DNA of 64,000 bases from Shimia sp. (GTDB lineage Bacteria > Pseudomonadota > Alphaproteobacteria > Rhodobacterales > Rhodobacteraceae), in contig NZ_JAKVCW010000001.1 in assembly GCF_022448905.1 (NCBI RefSeq), positions 124,001-188,000 of the forward strand. The letters are read 5' to 3'. A program made the position numbers and the translations under genes. The notes under the pieces were generated by a model. It saw nothing but the letters and a program-made list of their open reading frames with translations, was not told where the DNA came from and ran no database searches. Positions 54,876-64,000 of this stretch are shown here, piece after piece. The stretch's first letter is position 1, and each line of letters begins with the position of its first letter.

Positions 54876-55337
54876 ATGGCAAAACCACCCAAAATATTCC
54901 TGCTGATGAACCGCGCCCATGCGGCCATCACCCGTGCGTCGGAACGAAAGACGCAGGCGCTTGCGGATTTGTCGATGCCGCAGCACGGCGTGCTGGTGCT
55001 GCTGTCCAAGCAGGATGGTCAAACCGTCACGCAGCTCGCAAAATCCTTGTCGATGCGTAAATCCAGCCTGAGCGGATTGATTGACCGCATGGTGGAGCGT
55101 GGCTTTGTACGGCGTGCGCGTCAAGACGCAGACGGGCGCGTGGTGAGAATTTACCTGGAACCGGCTGCAGAAAGCTTAGTGCAACGTACGGTGCCCTTTG
55201 TGCAGCACGTAAATGGGCTTTTGTTGACGCCATTTGATGCAGCGGAGCAGGAGGTCATTGGCCGGTTTCTGACCCATTTGGCGGAGAACGCCGAAGATGT
55301 GATTGATCAAGCAGAATGGCGCGAGGGACCAGAGTGA
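54876..55337 (+). CDS. MarR family transcriptional regulator
   Basis: A 153-residue MarR protein. The winged helix runs MPQHGVLVLLSKQDGQTVTQ, LAKSLSMRKSSLSGLIDRMV, ERGFVRRARQDADGRVVRIY, flanked by dimerisation helices at both ends. Two palindromic boxes overlap its promoter and ribosome site. The stop overlaps the ATG of the alpha/beta hydrolase gene by one base, so the two are one operon. It probably responds to a small hydrophobic compound or ester related to the hydrolase substrate; this is inference from the pairing. Confidence 0.93.
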   Translation: MAKPPKIFLLMNRAHAAITRASERKTQALADLSMPQHGVLVLLSKQDGQTVTQLAKSLSMRKSSLSGLIDRMVERGFVRRARQDADGRVVRIYLEPAAESLVQRTVPFVQHVNGLLLTPFDAAEQEVIGRFLTHLAENAEDVIDQAEWREGPE

Positions 55338-56233
55338 TGTTGGACCAAGGTGAAGTGATTGTTGAAGATATCAAATTTCGCGCAGAGGATGGCTGGGAGC
55401 TGGCGGGTACGGTCTATCGTGGAGCCGCGCCACAAATTGCCGTTCTGATCTCCGCCGGCACAGGCTTTCCAAGGCGGTTTTATCGCCACGTAGCGGCCTA
55501 TTTGGCGGAACGCGGCGCGGTGGTCCTGACCTATGATTTTAGAGGTATCGGCGAGTCCGGGGCAGAAAACCTCGCAGTCAGTGGGATCGATTATCCGGAC
55601 TGGGGACGGCTGGATATGACTGCGGCACTGGACCATCTACAGAGCCTCGTGCCGGAACTTCCGGTGACAACATTGGGCCACAGCATTGGTGGACAGTTTG
55701 TCGGCTTTATGCAGAACCATCACAAGGCAATGCGCCACGCCTTTGTCGCGGTGGGCAGCGGGCATTGGGGCGTGCATAAGCTGCGCAACATTCCGTTGGA
55801 GCTATTTTTTTGGTGGGGCTACGGAGCCTATTGCCTTGCGTGGCATGGGTATATTCCGGCGGGCGGCCTGTGGGGCGGAGAAGCCCTGCCGCCGAATGTG
55901 TTCCGCACCTGGCGGCGGTGGAGTGCGCGGCGTGGCTATCTGCTTCCGGACCTGGCCGACGGGCGCTATCCGCATCACTTTGACGATCCGTGCAGCCCTA
56001 TCAGTGCTTGGGTGTTGAGTGATGATCCGATTGCCACCGAAACCGCCTGTGGCGACACGCTGAGCCACTATAGCCAAGCCGAGAAGCACTTGGTGGTGCG
56101 GACACCAGAGCAATTGGGCACCAAGAAGGTGGGGCATGACGGCGCGTTTCGCAAAGGGCGGGAAGCGCTTTGGGCGGAACTGTGGGACTGGCTGGCGGAA
56201 GGGCAACTGCCGAACGAGGCAGTATCTCAGTAA
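55337..56233 (+). CDS. alpha/beta hydrolase
   Basis: A 298-residue alpha/beta-hydrolase. An oxyanion-hole region ISAGTGFPRRFYRHVA is followed by YDFRGIGESG and the nucleophile elbow TLGHSIGGQFVG with Ser116; a late His in KVGHDGAFRK near residue 262 fits the triad. The cap region is rich in Trp and Tyr (FFWWGYGAYCLAWHGYIP). No signal peptide. Translation is coupled to the upstream MarR-type regulator. Esterase or lipase-like activity on a small molecule is likely; the substrate is unknown. Confidence 0.88.
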   Translation: MLDQGEVIVEDIKFRAEDGWELAGTVYRGAAPQIAVLISAGTGFPRRFYRHVAAYLAERGAVVLTYDFRGIGESGAENLAVSGIDYPDWGRLDMTAALDHLQSLVPELPVTTLGHSIGGQFVGFMQNHHKAMRHAFVAVGSGHWGVHKLRNIPLELFFWWGYGAYCLAWHGYIPAGGLWGGEALPPNVFRTWRRWSARRGYLLPDLADGRYPHHFDDPCSPISAWVLSDDPIATETACGDTLSHYSQAEKHLVVRTPEQLGTKKVGHDGAFRKGREALWAELWDWLAEGQLPNEAVSQ

Positions 56234-56250
56234 GTGTCTTCAGCACAACA

Positions 56251-56283
56251 AAAAAAGCCGGCTCCCGAAGGAACCGGCCTTTG
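56251..56283. terminator. bidirectional terminator between hydrolase and ppaC
   Basis: AAAAAAAGCCGG (left) pairs with CCGGCCTTT (right) around TCC cgaa GGA, with one bulge. A-runs on the left and T-runs on the right let it serve both convergent genes. Confidence 0.6.
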
Positions 56284-56302
56284 AATTTGCATCAGAGCAG
56301 GA

Positions 56303-57217
56303 TCAGACCTTCAGGTTTGGAATGATCTGTTTTTTGCGGCTCACGACGCCTGGCAGCACAACGCTGTCGCCGGACGCTTCCACGTCGAAGGACTTGGCGG
56401 CAACGCCCTTCACCAGATCGTTTGGCACCAGCAGGGTCGACTCTTCGTTGAGGATGTCGACAACAAAGAGCAGCACCTGATCCACGCCGTCCTCGGACGC
56501 TACGGTGGTCATGGTCTCCATCAGGGATGCCTTGCGGTCCAGTACGGTGGCGGGGCTGGTGGTTTCCAGCACGGACACGCGAAACTTGGTGCCGTCGACT
56601 TCGTATTCCTTGGAGTCCATGCGCAGCAGCTCTGCGTCGGAGAAGGAAGACACGTCGGATTTTGCGGCAAACATTTCAGCCGCATAGGATGGAATGTCGA
56701 TGCCCAGATCGGCGGCCAGTTTCTCGGCCACGGCTTTGTCGTGGTCGGTGGTGGTTGGGCTGCGGAACTCCAGCGTGTCAGACAGGATGCAAGTCAGCAT
56801 GGTGCCTTTGATCCAGTCTGGCATCTCGATGTCGCCGATCAGGTCGTGCATGATGGTCGCGGTGCAGGCCACCGGACGGATGGTGATGTCGATTGGGCCT
56901 TTGGTTTCCAGACCGCCCACCAGCTTGTGGTGGTCGATAATCGCCTGCACGTCAGCGCCGTTGATGTTGGCAGGCAGCTCGGCCGGGTTGTTGGTGTCCA
57001 CGATCACAACCGCTGCGTCGTCCGCCACGTCTTCGATGATCGCTGGCTTTGGCAGGTCCCAGCGGTTCAACAGCCATGCGGCTTCGGTGTTGGGTTCGCC
57101 CAACAGTTTTGCTTCGGCCGGGGTGCCTTTCACTTCGTTCAGATACCAGGCCCAGATGATTGGGGAGCCGGTGGAATCAGTGTCAGGGGATTTGTGGCCA
57201 AAAACTTGAGTGGTCAT
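56303..57217 (-). CDS. ppaC: manganese-dependent inorganic pyrophosphatase (DHH family)
   Basis: A 304-residue family II pyrophosphatase. Metal ligands are in VFGHKSPDTDS (His, Asp, Asp), VIVDTNNPAELP, the DHH motif AIIDHHKLVGG and an ILSDTLEF segment; the C-terminal domain ends in VVLPGVVSRKKQIIP with the substrate-binding SRKKQ. It hydrolyses pyrophosphate to phosphate in the cytosol and drives biosynthetic reactions. Length and every key motif are normal. Codon bias suggests high expression. Confidence 0.97.
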   Translation of the reverse strand: MTTQVFGHKSPDTDSTGSPIIWAWYLNEVKGTPAEAKLLGEPNTEAAWLLNRWDLPKPAIIEDVADDAAVVIVDTNNPAELPANINGADVQAIIDHHKLVGGLETKGPIDITIRPVACTATIMHDLIGDIEMPDWIKGTMLTCILSDTLEFRSPTTTDHDKAVAEKLAADLGIDIPSYAAEMFAAKSDVSSFSDAELLRMDSKEYEVDGTKFRVSVLETTSPATVLDRKASLMETMTTVASEDGVDQVLLFVVDILNEESTLLVPNDLVKGVAAKSFDVEASGDSVVLPGVVSRKKQIIPNLKV

Positions 57218-57336
57218 GTCGCGACGTCCTTAGAAACAAAGAAAAACGGTGAAGTTGCGCGCCTTATAGAAGGGCGCGTTGCGTTTGTCACCAGCGGCTT
57301 TGACCCTGCGACTTCGCGGCGCGGCGGGGTGTTGAT

Positions 57337-58347
57337 TTAGGGCGCTTTCAGAGGCATGCGGGTGAGGGTAAAGCCAGCGTTTTGCAGCAGATTGAGCACG
57401 CCTTGGTCCCCCGGCAAGTGCATGGCGCCCACGGCCACGAGAGACGGGGTTTCCGCCAGTTCTTTGGTCAATACTTCGGCCCAGGCCGTGTTGCGGGCGA
57501 TGATCAGGTCATCTTCGGCCTGTTTCAGCAGGGCTGCGAGGCGGGCTTTGTCTTCGTCCTCGCCCGCGTTTTTGAAGGTTTCTGCGGTGTTGAACTCCCA
57601 GATAAGCTGAATGGTTTCATCCAGATACATGGCAATCACCGAGCCAATCAGATCAGGCGCGGCTAGGTCCGTGTTGAGAGACAGGCTCCAGCGCAGGTCG
57701 TCCATCTGTTTCTCAAGCGGATCGGAGGCCAGCATGGTGAGCAGGCCGTCAATGCTGTCGAGCGATGCGGCAGGCAGGTTGTTGGTTTGCGCCATGGCCG
57801 CGATTTGTTGGTCGAGGCCTTTTTTGCCTGATTTTACAACATCAAAGGCACAGGGTGGCAGCATGAGGGTCATGCCGAGGAACCAGGGTTGGTAGCGGGC
57901 CGCGAGGAAGGGCGGCATGCCGCGTTCTTCCAACTGCACCACCACGCGGTCCCAGAGATCTGGACCGAGGCGGTCAATCAAGGATGGGCCGGATTGGATC
58001 AGATAGCTGTCGGGATTTTCTGTCAGGTGACGCTGAAAACGGAGTTGGTCCTCGTCAGTGAGTTCGAGAAAAACCATTTCAGGCGGTGGGGATAGCTCTT
58101 CCAAGCGCGCGACCATGGCGGCGTGTTCCGGCAAGTGAACATGGAAGGTGCCGATCAAATGGCTGACCACGCCGTCTTTCTCTGCGCGCCAGAGCAGGCC
58201 CTCAGAAAAGGGGACTTCTGCGGCATTGGCTTCCAGCGCTTGGCGTTCGCTTTCGGGCAAGGATGGGTAAACGTTTGGCCCCGCGCAATTGGCCGCAGCG
58301 ATGCTGGAAAAGCTGATTAGAAACAATAGGGTGGTCAGGAAACGCAT
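57337..58347 (-). CDS. TraB/GumN family exported protein
   Basis: A 336-residue protein with signal peptide MRFLTTLLFLISFSSIAAAN. It opens with LLWRAEKDGVVSHLIGTFHV and closes with the diagnostic SLVAVGAMHLPGDQGVLNLL, then AGFTLTRM. The TraB/GumN family is related to the Tiki/EreA-type metal hydrolases, using GxH motifs near both ends. Biochemical function in bacteria is not established. The ATG ending at 58347 starts the signal peptide; an earlier ATG at 58389 is less likely. Single-gene unit by spacing. Confidence 0.9.
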   Translation of the reverse strand: MRFLTTLLFLISFSSIAAANCAGPNVYPSLPESERQALEANAAEVPFSEGLLWRAEKDGVVSHLIGTFHVHLPEHAAMVARLEELSPPPEMVFLELTDEDQLRFQRHLTENPDSYLIQSGPSLIDRLGPDLWDRVVVQLEERGMPPFLAARYQPWFLGMTLMLPPCAFDVVKSGKKGLDQQIAAMAQTNNLPAASLDSIDGLLTMLASDPLEKQMDDLRWSLSLNTDLAAPDLIGSVIAMYLDETIQLIWEFNTAETFKNAGEDEDKARLAALLKQAEDDLIIARNTAWAEVLTKELAETPSLVAVGAMHLPGDQGVLNLLQNAGFTLTRMPLKAP

Positions 58348-58475
58348 CGGGGCCTCGCAGGTGACATTTGCGCCAAGGTAGCAGGGCAATTGGAAGGCTC
58401 AAGGGCGAATGCCTAAGGCGTAGCAAATGATGTGGGCAACGCACCGGTTTGGCGTTACCAAAGGGCATGGGCAAG

Positions 58476-59129
58476 ATGGCAGAAACCGATCTTTATGCGC
58501 CGGTGAAGGCGTGGCTTGAGGCGCGGGGCTTTGAGGTGAAAGCCGAAGTTGGCGCGGCGGATGTGGTGGCGGTGAAAGCCGGCGAAGAGCCTGTCATCAT
58601 TGAGTTAAAGACCTCTTTCTCCCTCGTGTTGCTGCAACAGGCGGTGGCGCGTCAGGCGGTGACGGACGCGGTTTATGTGGCTGTGCCGCGTTGGAAAGGG
58701 CGCGCGGGGTGGAAGGCGTTTTCCGGCAATATCGGCCTGTGCAAACGGCTGAGGCTTGGGGTGCTGTCAGTGCGACCCAAAGATGGCGCGGTGGAGGTGC
58801 ATTGCGACCCGGTGCCATTTCAGCCGCGCAAGTCGAAGGTGCGTAAGGCGCGGCTTTTGAAAGCTTTTTCCCGTCTTGAAGGCGATCCGAACACTGGCGG
58901 GATGCGCGGGGAGAAGGTCACGGTGTACCGGCAGGACGCCGAGAAATGTGCGGTATTTCTCAATGAAAATGGCGCGTCCAGAGGGCGCGACGTGGCGCAG
59001 GGAACCGGCGTGGAAAAGGCCACGACGATGATGCGCGACAACCACTATGGCTGGTTTGAGAAGGTCGACAAAGGCGTCTACATGCTGAACGAGGCCGGGG
59101 TGACGGCCTTGGCGCAGGGTGGGGATTAA
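58476..59129 (+). CDS. DUF2161 protein with PD-(D/E)XK nuclease-like fold
   Basis: A 217-residue protein. The N-terminal core VKAWLEARGFEVKAEVGAAD, VVAVKAGEEPVIIELKTSF shows the PD-(D/E)XK signature: Asp in AADVV and Glu-x-Lys in IIELK. The C-terminal half (RKSKVRKARLLKAFSRLEGD ... GWFEKVDKGVYMLNEAG) includes a winged-helix-like end. The family is found mostly in Rhodobacterales and Rhizobiales; a role as nuclease is predicted only from fold. Two in-frame ATGs nine bases apart are possible; the second gives the usual MAETDLY start. Confidence 0.88.
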   Translation: MAETDLYAPVKAWLEARGFEVKAEVGAADVVAVKAGEEPVIIELKTSFSLVLLQQAVARQAVTDAVYVAVPRWKGRAGWKAFSGNIGLCKRLRLGVLSVRPKDGAVEVHCDPVPFQPRKSKVRKARLLKAFSRLEGDPNTGGMRGEKVTVYRQDAEKCAVFLNENGASRGRDVAQGTGVEKATTMMRDNHYGWFEKVDKGVYMLNEAGVTALAQGGD

Positions 59130-59302
59130 CCGAGTCGTTTCGGGACAAAAACCACGTCGGTATTTTGTCGGTATCACGACTGTTTTGCGGAGGTGCGTTT
59201 TTGGGCGTAGAGAGGCGGCTTTGAGTGTTCATGCACCGCGCGGTGTTGCGCATATTGGCGCAACGGGTGTAGGCGGATTGGGACCACTTTGAAGGACAGC
59301 CC

Positions 59303-60052
59303 ATGACCACCACACTCATCGTTTTGGCCCACCCCAGCCGACTGTCTTTTACCGGTGCCTGGGCGGAGGCCTCGGCAGCCGCTTGCGCAGCGGCGGGGCA
59401 TGAGGTGCTGTGGAGTGATCTTTCCGCGCATCAGTTTGAGGCCGTCGAAGGGCCGCGCCATTTTGGGCAGCCTGAGGCCGGGTCGTTTGATCCGCTCAAA
59501 GCGCATGAGGCGGCGGTGGCCGCGGGCAGGGTGCCGGTGGATATGGTGGCAGAGGCGGAAAAGATCCGGCAGGCCGATCAGATCATCTTTCACTTCCCGC
59601 TGTGGTGGTTTGCGCCGCCCGCCGTTTTGAAAGGCTGGTTTGACCGCGCGCTGGTGCATGGTGATTTGCACACGGTGGAGGAGCGGTTTGACAGGGGGCG
59701 CTGTCGCGGCAAGCGGGCGCTGTTTTGTGTGACCACCGGAGCAAGCGCGGCTGAGTGTGGACCGGGGGGCAAAGAGGGGGATGTGCGCCTGCTGTTGTGG
59801 CCGTCGGCCTATACGCTGCGGTATCTGGGGTTTGACGTTTATGAGCCTGAGGTCGTGCATGGTGTGCACGGGTATTTTGAGGGTGCTGAGGAAGCGGCAT
59901 TGCAGGCGCGGCTGGCGGGCGTGCTGGATGGGCAGGCGGGACTTGTGGCAGGCTTGGACGAGCGGGCGCTGATGCGGTTTAACGCGGATAGTGATTTTGA
60001 TGAGACCGGGCGGTTGAAAGCCGGGGCAGAGCGTTTTTCGGCGTTTATTTGA
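59303..60052 (+). CDS. NAD(P)H-dependent flavodoxin-fold oxidoreductase
   Basis: A 249-residue flavoprotein of the flavodoxin_2 (NQO/MdaB/KefF) family. Motifs: TLIVLAHPSRLSFTGAWAEA at the N-terminus (FMN/FAD phosphate loop), then DQIIFHFPLWWFAPPAVLKG and WFDRALVHGDLH, and CVTTGASAAECGPGG near the isoalloxazine ring. It probably reduces quinones or similar electrophiles by two electrons. GAAGGACAG precedes the ATG. No partner gene is obvious; the 173-bp region upstream shows nothing else. Confidence 0.92.
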   Translation: MTTTLIVLAHPSRLSFTGAWAEASAAACAAAGHEVLWSDLSAHQFEAVEGPRHFGQPEAGSFDPLKAHEAAVAAGRVPVDMVAEAEKIRQADQIIFHFPLWWFAPPAVLKGWFDRALVHGDLHTVEERFDRGRCRGKRALFCVTTGASAAECGPGGKEGDVRLLLWPSAYTLRYLGFDVYEPEVVHGVHGYFEGAEEAALQARLAGVLDGQAGLVAGLDERALMRFNADSDFDETGRLKAGAERFSAFI

Positions 60053-60093
60053 GCGGCAGTGAGATGCCCCCCGGGCCACCTCACTGCGCTAGG

Positions 60094-60405
60094 TTAGTTG
60101 CGGGAAGGGAAGATGCCGACTTCTGCAACGCAGTAGAGAATGCCTTCAGGCGCATACTTCATCAGATCAGGCATGCCGAAAGTGGTGCGGCCGTCGCCGC
60201 CGTGGATGGTGCCGTACAGGCTGAACAGCGCCTGGTTCTCGACAATGGGGTAGAGGTCTCCATTGGCTTTCACAAAGCCGCGTGGGCAGAAGGTGCCGCC
60301 AAACATCATGATTTCGCCGATGAAGTCTTCGGTGCCTGCGGAAGCGGGACCGGCGGACCCGAGTGTTGCAGCGATTGTGGCGGCGAGAGCGAGGTGTTTG
60401 AACAT
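60094..60405 (-). CDS. exported phage-tail-collar-like domain protein
   Basis: A 103-residue protein with signal peptide MFKHLALAATIAATLGSAGP cut after ASA-GTE. The mature part is one tail collar domain: FIGEIMMFGGTFCPRGFVKA, then NGDLYPIVENQALFSLYGTI, GGDGRTTFGMPDL. This domain is usual at the tips of phage tail fibres and in microcystin-dependent protein (MdpB) homologues. An exported stand-alone copy with two Cys residues is not a phage gene; no other phage gene is near. It may oligomerise as a surface or periplasmic trimer. Function unknown. Confidence 0.82.
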   Translation of the reverse strand: MFKHLALAATIAATLGSAGPASAGTEDFIGEIMMFGGTFCPRGFVKANGDLYPIVENQALFSLYGTIHGGDGRTTFGMPDLMKYAPEGILYCVAEVGIFPSRN

Positions 60406-60559
60406 GATGGGCCTTTGAACTGGTTTGAATGTGCAGAGCTTAGCGTGAGGGAACGGAGTTGTGGAAATTGTTTGGTGTGAAAGTAGGGGTACCCCGGGGG
60501 GGGAGACGGTGGAGCGTTTACTAAAGGTCAATGGCCAGTATTGAGCCAAGCCGAATTTG

Positions 60560-60588
60560 TTGACAGGCGCCTCTCAACAAAATAGGCA
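60560..60588 (+). promoter_or_regulatory. candidate promoter of the gene at 60657
   Basis: TTGACA (60560-60565), 17-bp spacer, TAGGCA (60583-60588). The -35 box is perfect and the -10 weak. Leader length would be about 60 nt. Confidence 0.4.
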
Positions 60589-60656
60589 GGTCTCCTGCGA
60601 AATCCTTCGCCGGGGCAAAGTCAGGTCTTTGCCGTATGTGGCGAAAGGACTAAGAC

Positions 60657-61220
60657 ATGGCACGTCGGCGCGAGTTCCAAGGGGTATGCAATAGCTTCCT
60701 TGGCTTTTTTGTAAGCAGAAATAAAGATTTGGATGGGTATTGGGCCTTGGGTCAATACCAATATTCAGTACGTAAGTCGGCGTCCCGCAGCTTGTGGTTT
60801 GATTTTTGTGCACCCTTTGACATCAGCGATACGTCGCGTTTTGCACGAGCGCAACGGGCCTATCAGCTTGTGTTTAAGAGTCAGTTGGTGGCGCGCAAAA
60901 CGCCGGCGGATTGGTGCGCGCGAGGCGGTGTTGCGGTCACCTCTGTGTCGGTGCGAGAGCTTTTGTGTGTGGTGCGCGTGACAGATGATTTGGGGCGGAC
61001 TTACCGGATGGCATCCCGGGAGTTTGTTCTGCCGCATGATCCGTACAACGAGTTGCGCCGCTGCGCCTCCGGGCGCAACGACTGGTGGCCGCATAGGGAT
61101 GCCGCCTTGGATGAGCACCGAGATCCGCCGGGCTACCGGCCAAGTGCACCACAGGGTGGTGCAAACGGATATATGAGGTTGCGTGGATGGAGCAGCTTGA
61201 CGGGGCTGGTTAGAAAGTAG
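60657..61220 (+). CDS. protein of unknown function
   Basis: A 187-residue basic protein, not recognised. ATG at 60657 follows AAAGGA at good spacing. It begins MARRREFQGVCNSFLGFFVS with RNKDLDGYWALGQYQ next, and has many aromatic and charged residues, cysteines in GVCN, FDFCAPF, DWCARG, LLCVV and RRCASG, and a C-terminal proline/glycine-rich tail (RDPPGYRPSAPQGG). No signal peptide or TM segment. The MARRREF...SRNKDLDGYWALG opening looks like a conserved family start, but no function can be given. Confidence 0.65.
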   Translation: MARRREFQGVCNSFLGFFVSRNKDLDGYWALGQYQYSVRKSASRSLWFDFCAPFDISDTSRFARAQRAYQLVFKSQLVARKTPADWCARGGVAVTSVSVRELLCVVRVTDDLGRTYRMASREFVLPHDPYNELRRCASGRNDWWPHRDAALDEHRDPPGYRPSAPQGGANGYMRLRGWSSLTGLVRK

Positions 61221-61248
61221 GGCAGCGCCAGGCCGCGGGTGGGGGTAA

Positions 61249-61295
61249 AGCCCCCGCCCATGGGGGCGGTCGGGGGCTGCCCGGCGGAGCCGGGC
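61249..61295. repeat. GC-rich double-hairpin (REP-like) element, copy 3
   Basis: The long hairpin has arms AGCCCCCG (about 61249-61256) and CGGGGGCT (61271-61278) around CCGCCC atg GGGGCGG; a short hairpin follows, GCCCGGC gga GCCGGGC (61279-61295). Core and layout match copy 2 at 2509-2559. It lies between the two genes of unknown function. Confidence 0.6.
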
Positions 61296-61352
61296 GGTGT
61301 AATTGCGGATTGTTGTGGACAGCCGTTTTCGATGTGGGCTTAGTCTTCCGGC

Positions 61353-61610
61353 ATGGCGTTCAGCATCCTCACACTCGACACAGGCAATCTCTCGTTGGAA
61401 TTTGCAGAAAGCGATATTCCGCGATTGCAGGCAGAAATTCAGAACTCTTTTGGCGACCTGATTTCAATGCCGCACATCATGCACGATGACGTGACCTTCG
61501 GTGGGCTGAAGTTCCTGTTCTACAACGAATGGGATGATCCTTGCCTGATTTCCCAATGCCACGAGGGCGCGGCGGTTCTAAAACAGTTGGCGGACAAGCT
61601 CAGGAGCTGA
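61353..61610 (+). CDS. small protein of unknown function
   Basis: An 85-residue protein, not recognised: MAFSILTLDTGNLSLEFAES, then DIPRLQAEIQNSFGDLISMP, ending in CHEGAAVLKQLADKLRS. It reads as a compact alpha/beta domain with no signal peptide. The ribosome site before the ATG is weak, but the sequence is well balanced in composition and the open frame ends just before the groEL terminator region. Probably a real small cytosolic protein. Confidence 0.55.
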   Translation: MAFSILTLDTGNLSLEFAESDIPRLQAEIQNSFGDLISMPHIMHDDVTFGGLKFLFYNEWDDPCLISQCHEGAAVLKQLADKLRS

Positions 61611-61639
61611 GGCCGCGCGGTCGATAGGCGTGCTGTTGT

Positions 61640-61672
61640 TTGTAAAGAAAAGAGCCGCCCGGAGGCGACCCT
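61640..61672 (-). terminator. intrinsic terminator of groSL
   Basis: On the minus strand GGGTCGCC tccg GGCGGCTC (with one G-U pair) is followed by TTTTCTTT. A separate 7-bp hairpin CCTTGGC/GCCAAGG lies at 61702-61721, and an 11-bp bulged one at 61731-61757 next to the groL stop. Confidence 0.6.
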
Positions 61673-61756
61673 TTAAACTTGTCTGGCGGAGGCTTTCGTG
61701 ACCTTGGCACGGAGGCCAAGGCACTGTCGCATCACAATCCCTGACGGGAGTTGTGA

Positions 61757-63430
<1,674 letters not shown>

Positions 63431-63438
63431 TCAGACGA

Positions 63439-63726
63439 TTAGGCAAGAATGCCCATGATGTCGGATTCTTTCATGATCAGCAGCTCTTCACCGTCCACGG
63501 TGATCTCGGTGCCGGACCATTTGCCGAACAGGACTTTGTCGCCTGCTTTGACGTCGAGCTCGACGCGCTTGCCAGCGTCGTCACGCAGGCCTGCGCCTAC
63601 GGATACTACTTCGCCTTCGGCTGGTTTTTCTTTGGCGCTGTCTGGAATGATCAGACCGCCAGCAGTCTTCTCGTCGCTTTCAACGCGGCGTACGAGCACG
63701 CGGTCATGCAAAGGTGTAAAAGCCAT
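63439..63726 (-). CDS. groS: co-chaperonin GroES (10 kDa)
   Basis: A 95-residue GroES of normal length. It reads [40 protein letters not shown] (the mobile loop), then [20 protein letters not shown]. It caps the GroEL ring. First gene of the operon; the CIRCE element and promoter lie directly upstream. Confidence 0.99.
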   Translation of the reverse strand: MAFTPLHDRVLVRRVESDEKTAGGLIIPDSAKEKPAEGEVVSVGAGLRDDAGKRVELDVKAGDKVLFGKWSGTEITVDGEELLIMKESDIMGILA

Positions 63727-63777
63727 GACTAGGTTTCCCTAACTAGAGTTGTCTCCCTGACTCCCTCAGCGGAGCCG

Positions 63778-63804
63778 TTATCACTCCCTGTCGGCGAGTG
63801 CTAA
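63778..63804 (-). promoter_or_regulatory. CIRCE element (HrcA operator)
   Basis: On the minus strand TTAGCACTC (63796-63804), 9-nt spacer, GAGTGATAA (63778-63786): eight of nine positions are paired with the consensus TTAGCACTC-N9-GAGTGCTAA. It sits between the promoter and the groS start, the standard place for HrcA repression relieved by heat. Confidence 0.95.
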
Positions 63805-63812
63805 CGGCGAAA

Positions 63813-63841
63813 GAGTTAGGGAGAGTGCGAAGGGGAGTCAA
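63813..63841 (-). promoter_or_regulatory. promoter of groSL
   Basis: On the minus strand TTGACT (63836-63841), 17-bp spacer, TAACTC (63813-63818), directly upstream of CIRCE. Sigma-70 type with HrcA control; no clear heat-shock sigma site was seen. Confidence 0.7.
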
Positions 63842-64000
63842 CGGCGTTGCGCGAGATTTTTTGTGAAGAAGTGGCCTCTTCTAAGTGGTGGCGCGCAATA
63901 TGGGACGGTTCGAAAGACTGTGCGCGGAAAACACGACATGTCGTCGTGCCGCATTGGCAACACCAAATGTTAACGCCTTTGTCGCAGTTTGTGGTCTGTG
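63842..64000. other. right edge of the window, no feature seen
   Basis: The 159 bases beyond the groSL promoter contain no supported coding frame, hairpin or RNA gene. Confidence 0.5.

Noticed and set aside
60094-60405. Prophage remnant
   Set aside because: The collar-domain protein has a signal peptide, and no integrase, capsid, terminase or other phage gene is present.

Overview
The window is high-GC chromosomal DNA of an alphaproteobacterium, most likely Rhodobacteraceae (Roseobacter group). This rests on gene content: an atpHAGDC operon followed by an H-type lectin gene, DUF2125 and DUF2161 proteins, an extensin-like protein, a Hint-domain protein, the clpA-gloB-methyltransferase neighbourhood and a CIRCE-controlled groSL operon. 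No rRNA, tRNA, CRISPR array, insertion sequence or prophage was found. All assignments come from reading the sequence and family knowledge; no database search was run.

Layout. 1-4660 (minus): an acyl-CoA catabolic operon (thiolase, two MaoC-type hydratase proteins, LCAD-like dehydrogenase, SDR, CaiB/BaiF CoA-transferase cut by the window edge) with a divergent LysR gene. 5664-9722: a signalling module made of a cysteine-free SUOX-fold exported protein, a hybrid kinase with receiver and HPt domains, and a divergent NarL-type regulator, followed by an LpxR-like lipid A deacylase. 10983-14356: a Hint-domain protein, a VOC protein facing a tandem-HxlR regulator, and two exported proteins of unknown function. 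14593-19054: rpsD, then a minus-strand operon of class III aminotransferase, DoeA-like M24 hydrolase and ArgE-like M20 deacylase. 19476-29118: a small unknown gene, hisC-tyrA-extensin, DUF2125, ChaC, and a two-gene ion-driven-motor-like module (MotA/TolQ-like plus a 738-residue MotB/OmpA protein with a very long coiled coil), then an M23 peptidase. 29118-34851: clpA, gloB, a methyltransferase and an acidic RTX-repeat protein. 35285-40683: F1 ATP synthase genes and an H-type lectin.

40771-54724 is a galactoside utilisation locus. An IclR regulator and ABC ATPase run leftward. A solute-binding protein, two permeases, GH36 alpha-galactosidase, IlvD/Edd dehydratase, SDR sugar dehydrogenase, DgoK kinase, DgoA aldolase, SMP-30 lactonase and GH42 beta-galactosidase run rightward with mostly overlapping stops and starts. 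Together these predict import of galactosides, release of galactose, and oxidation by the De Ley-Doudoroff route to pyruvate and glyceraldehyde 3-phosphate. The dehydratase is of the IlvD/Edd rather than the enolase family, and the SDR has Asn in place of the usual catalytic Lys.

54876-64000: a MarR-type regulator with two matching 12-bp operators and its coupled alpha/beta hydrolase, ppaC, a TraB/GumN protein, a DUF2161 nuclease-fold protein, a flavodoxin-fold oxidoreductase, an exported tail-collar-like protein, two unknown small genes and groSL. Non-coding signals include several clear terminators, two hairpins inside operons (between the solute-binding protein and its permease, and between atpD and atpC), a 16-bp palindrome in the atp leader, and three GC-rich double-hairpin intergenic elements that look like one repeat family.
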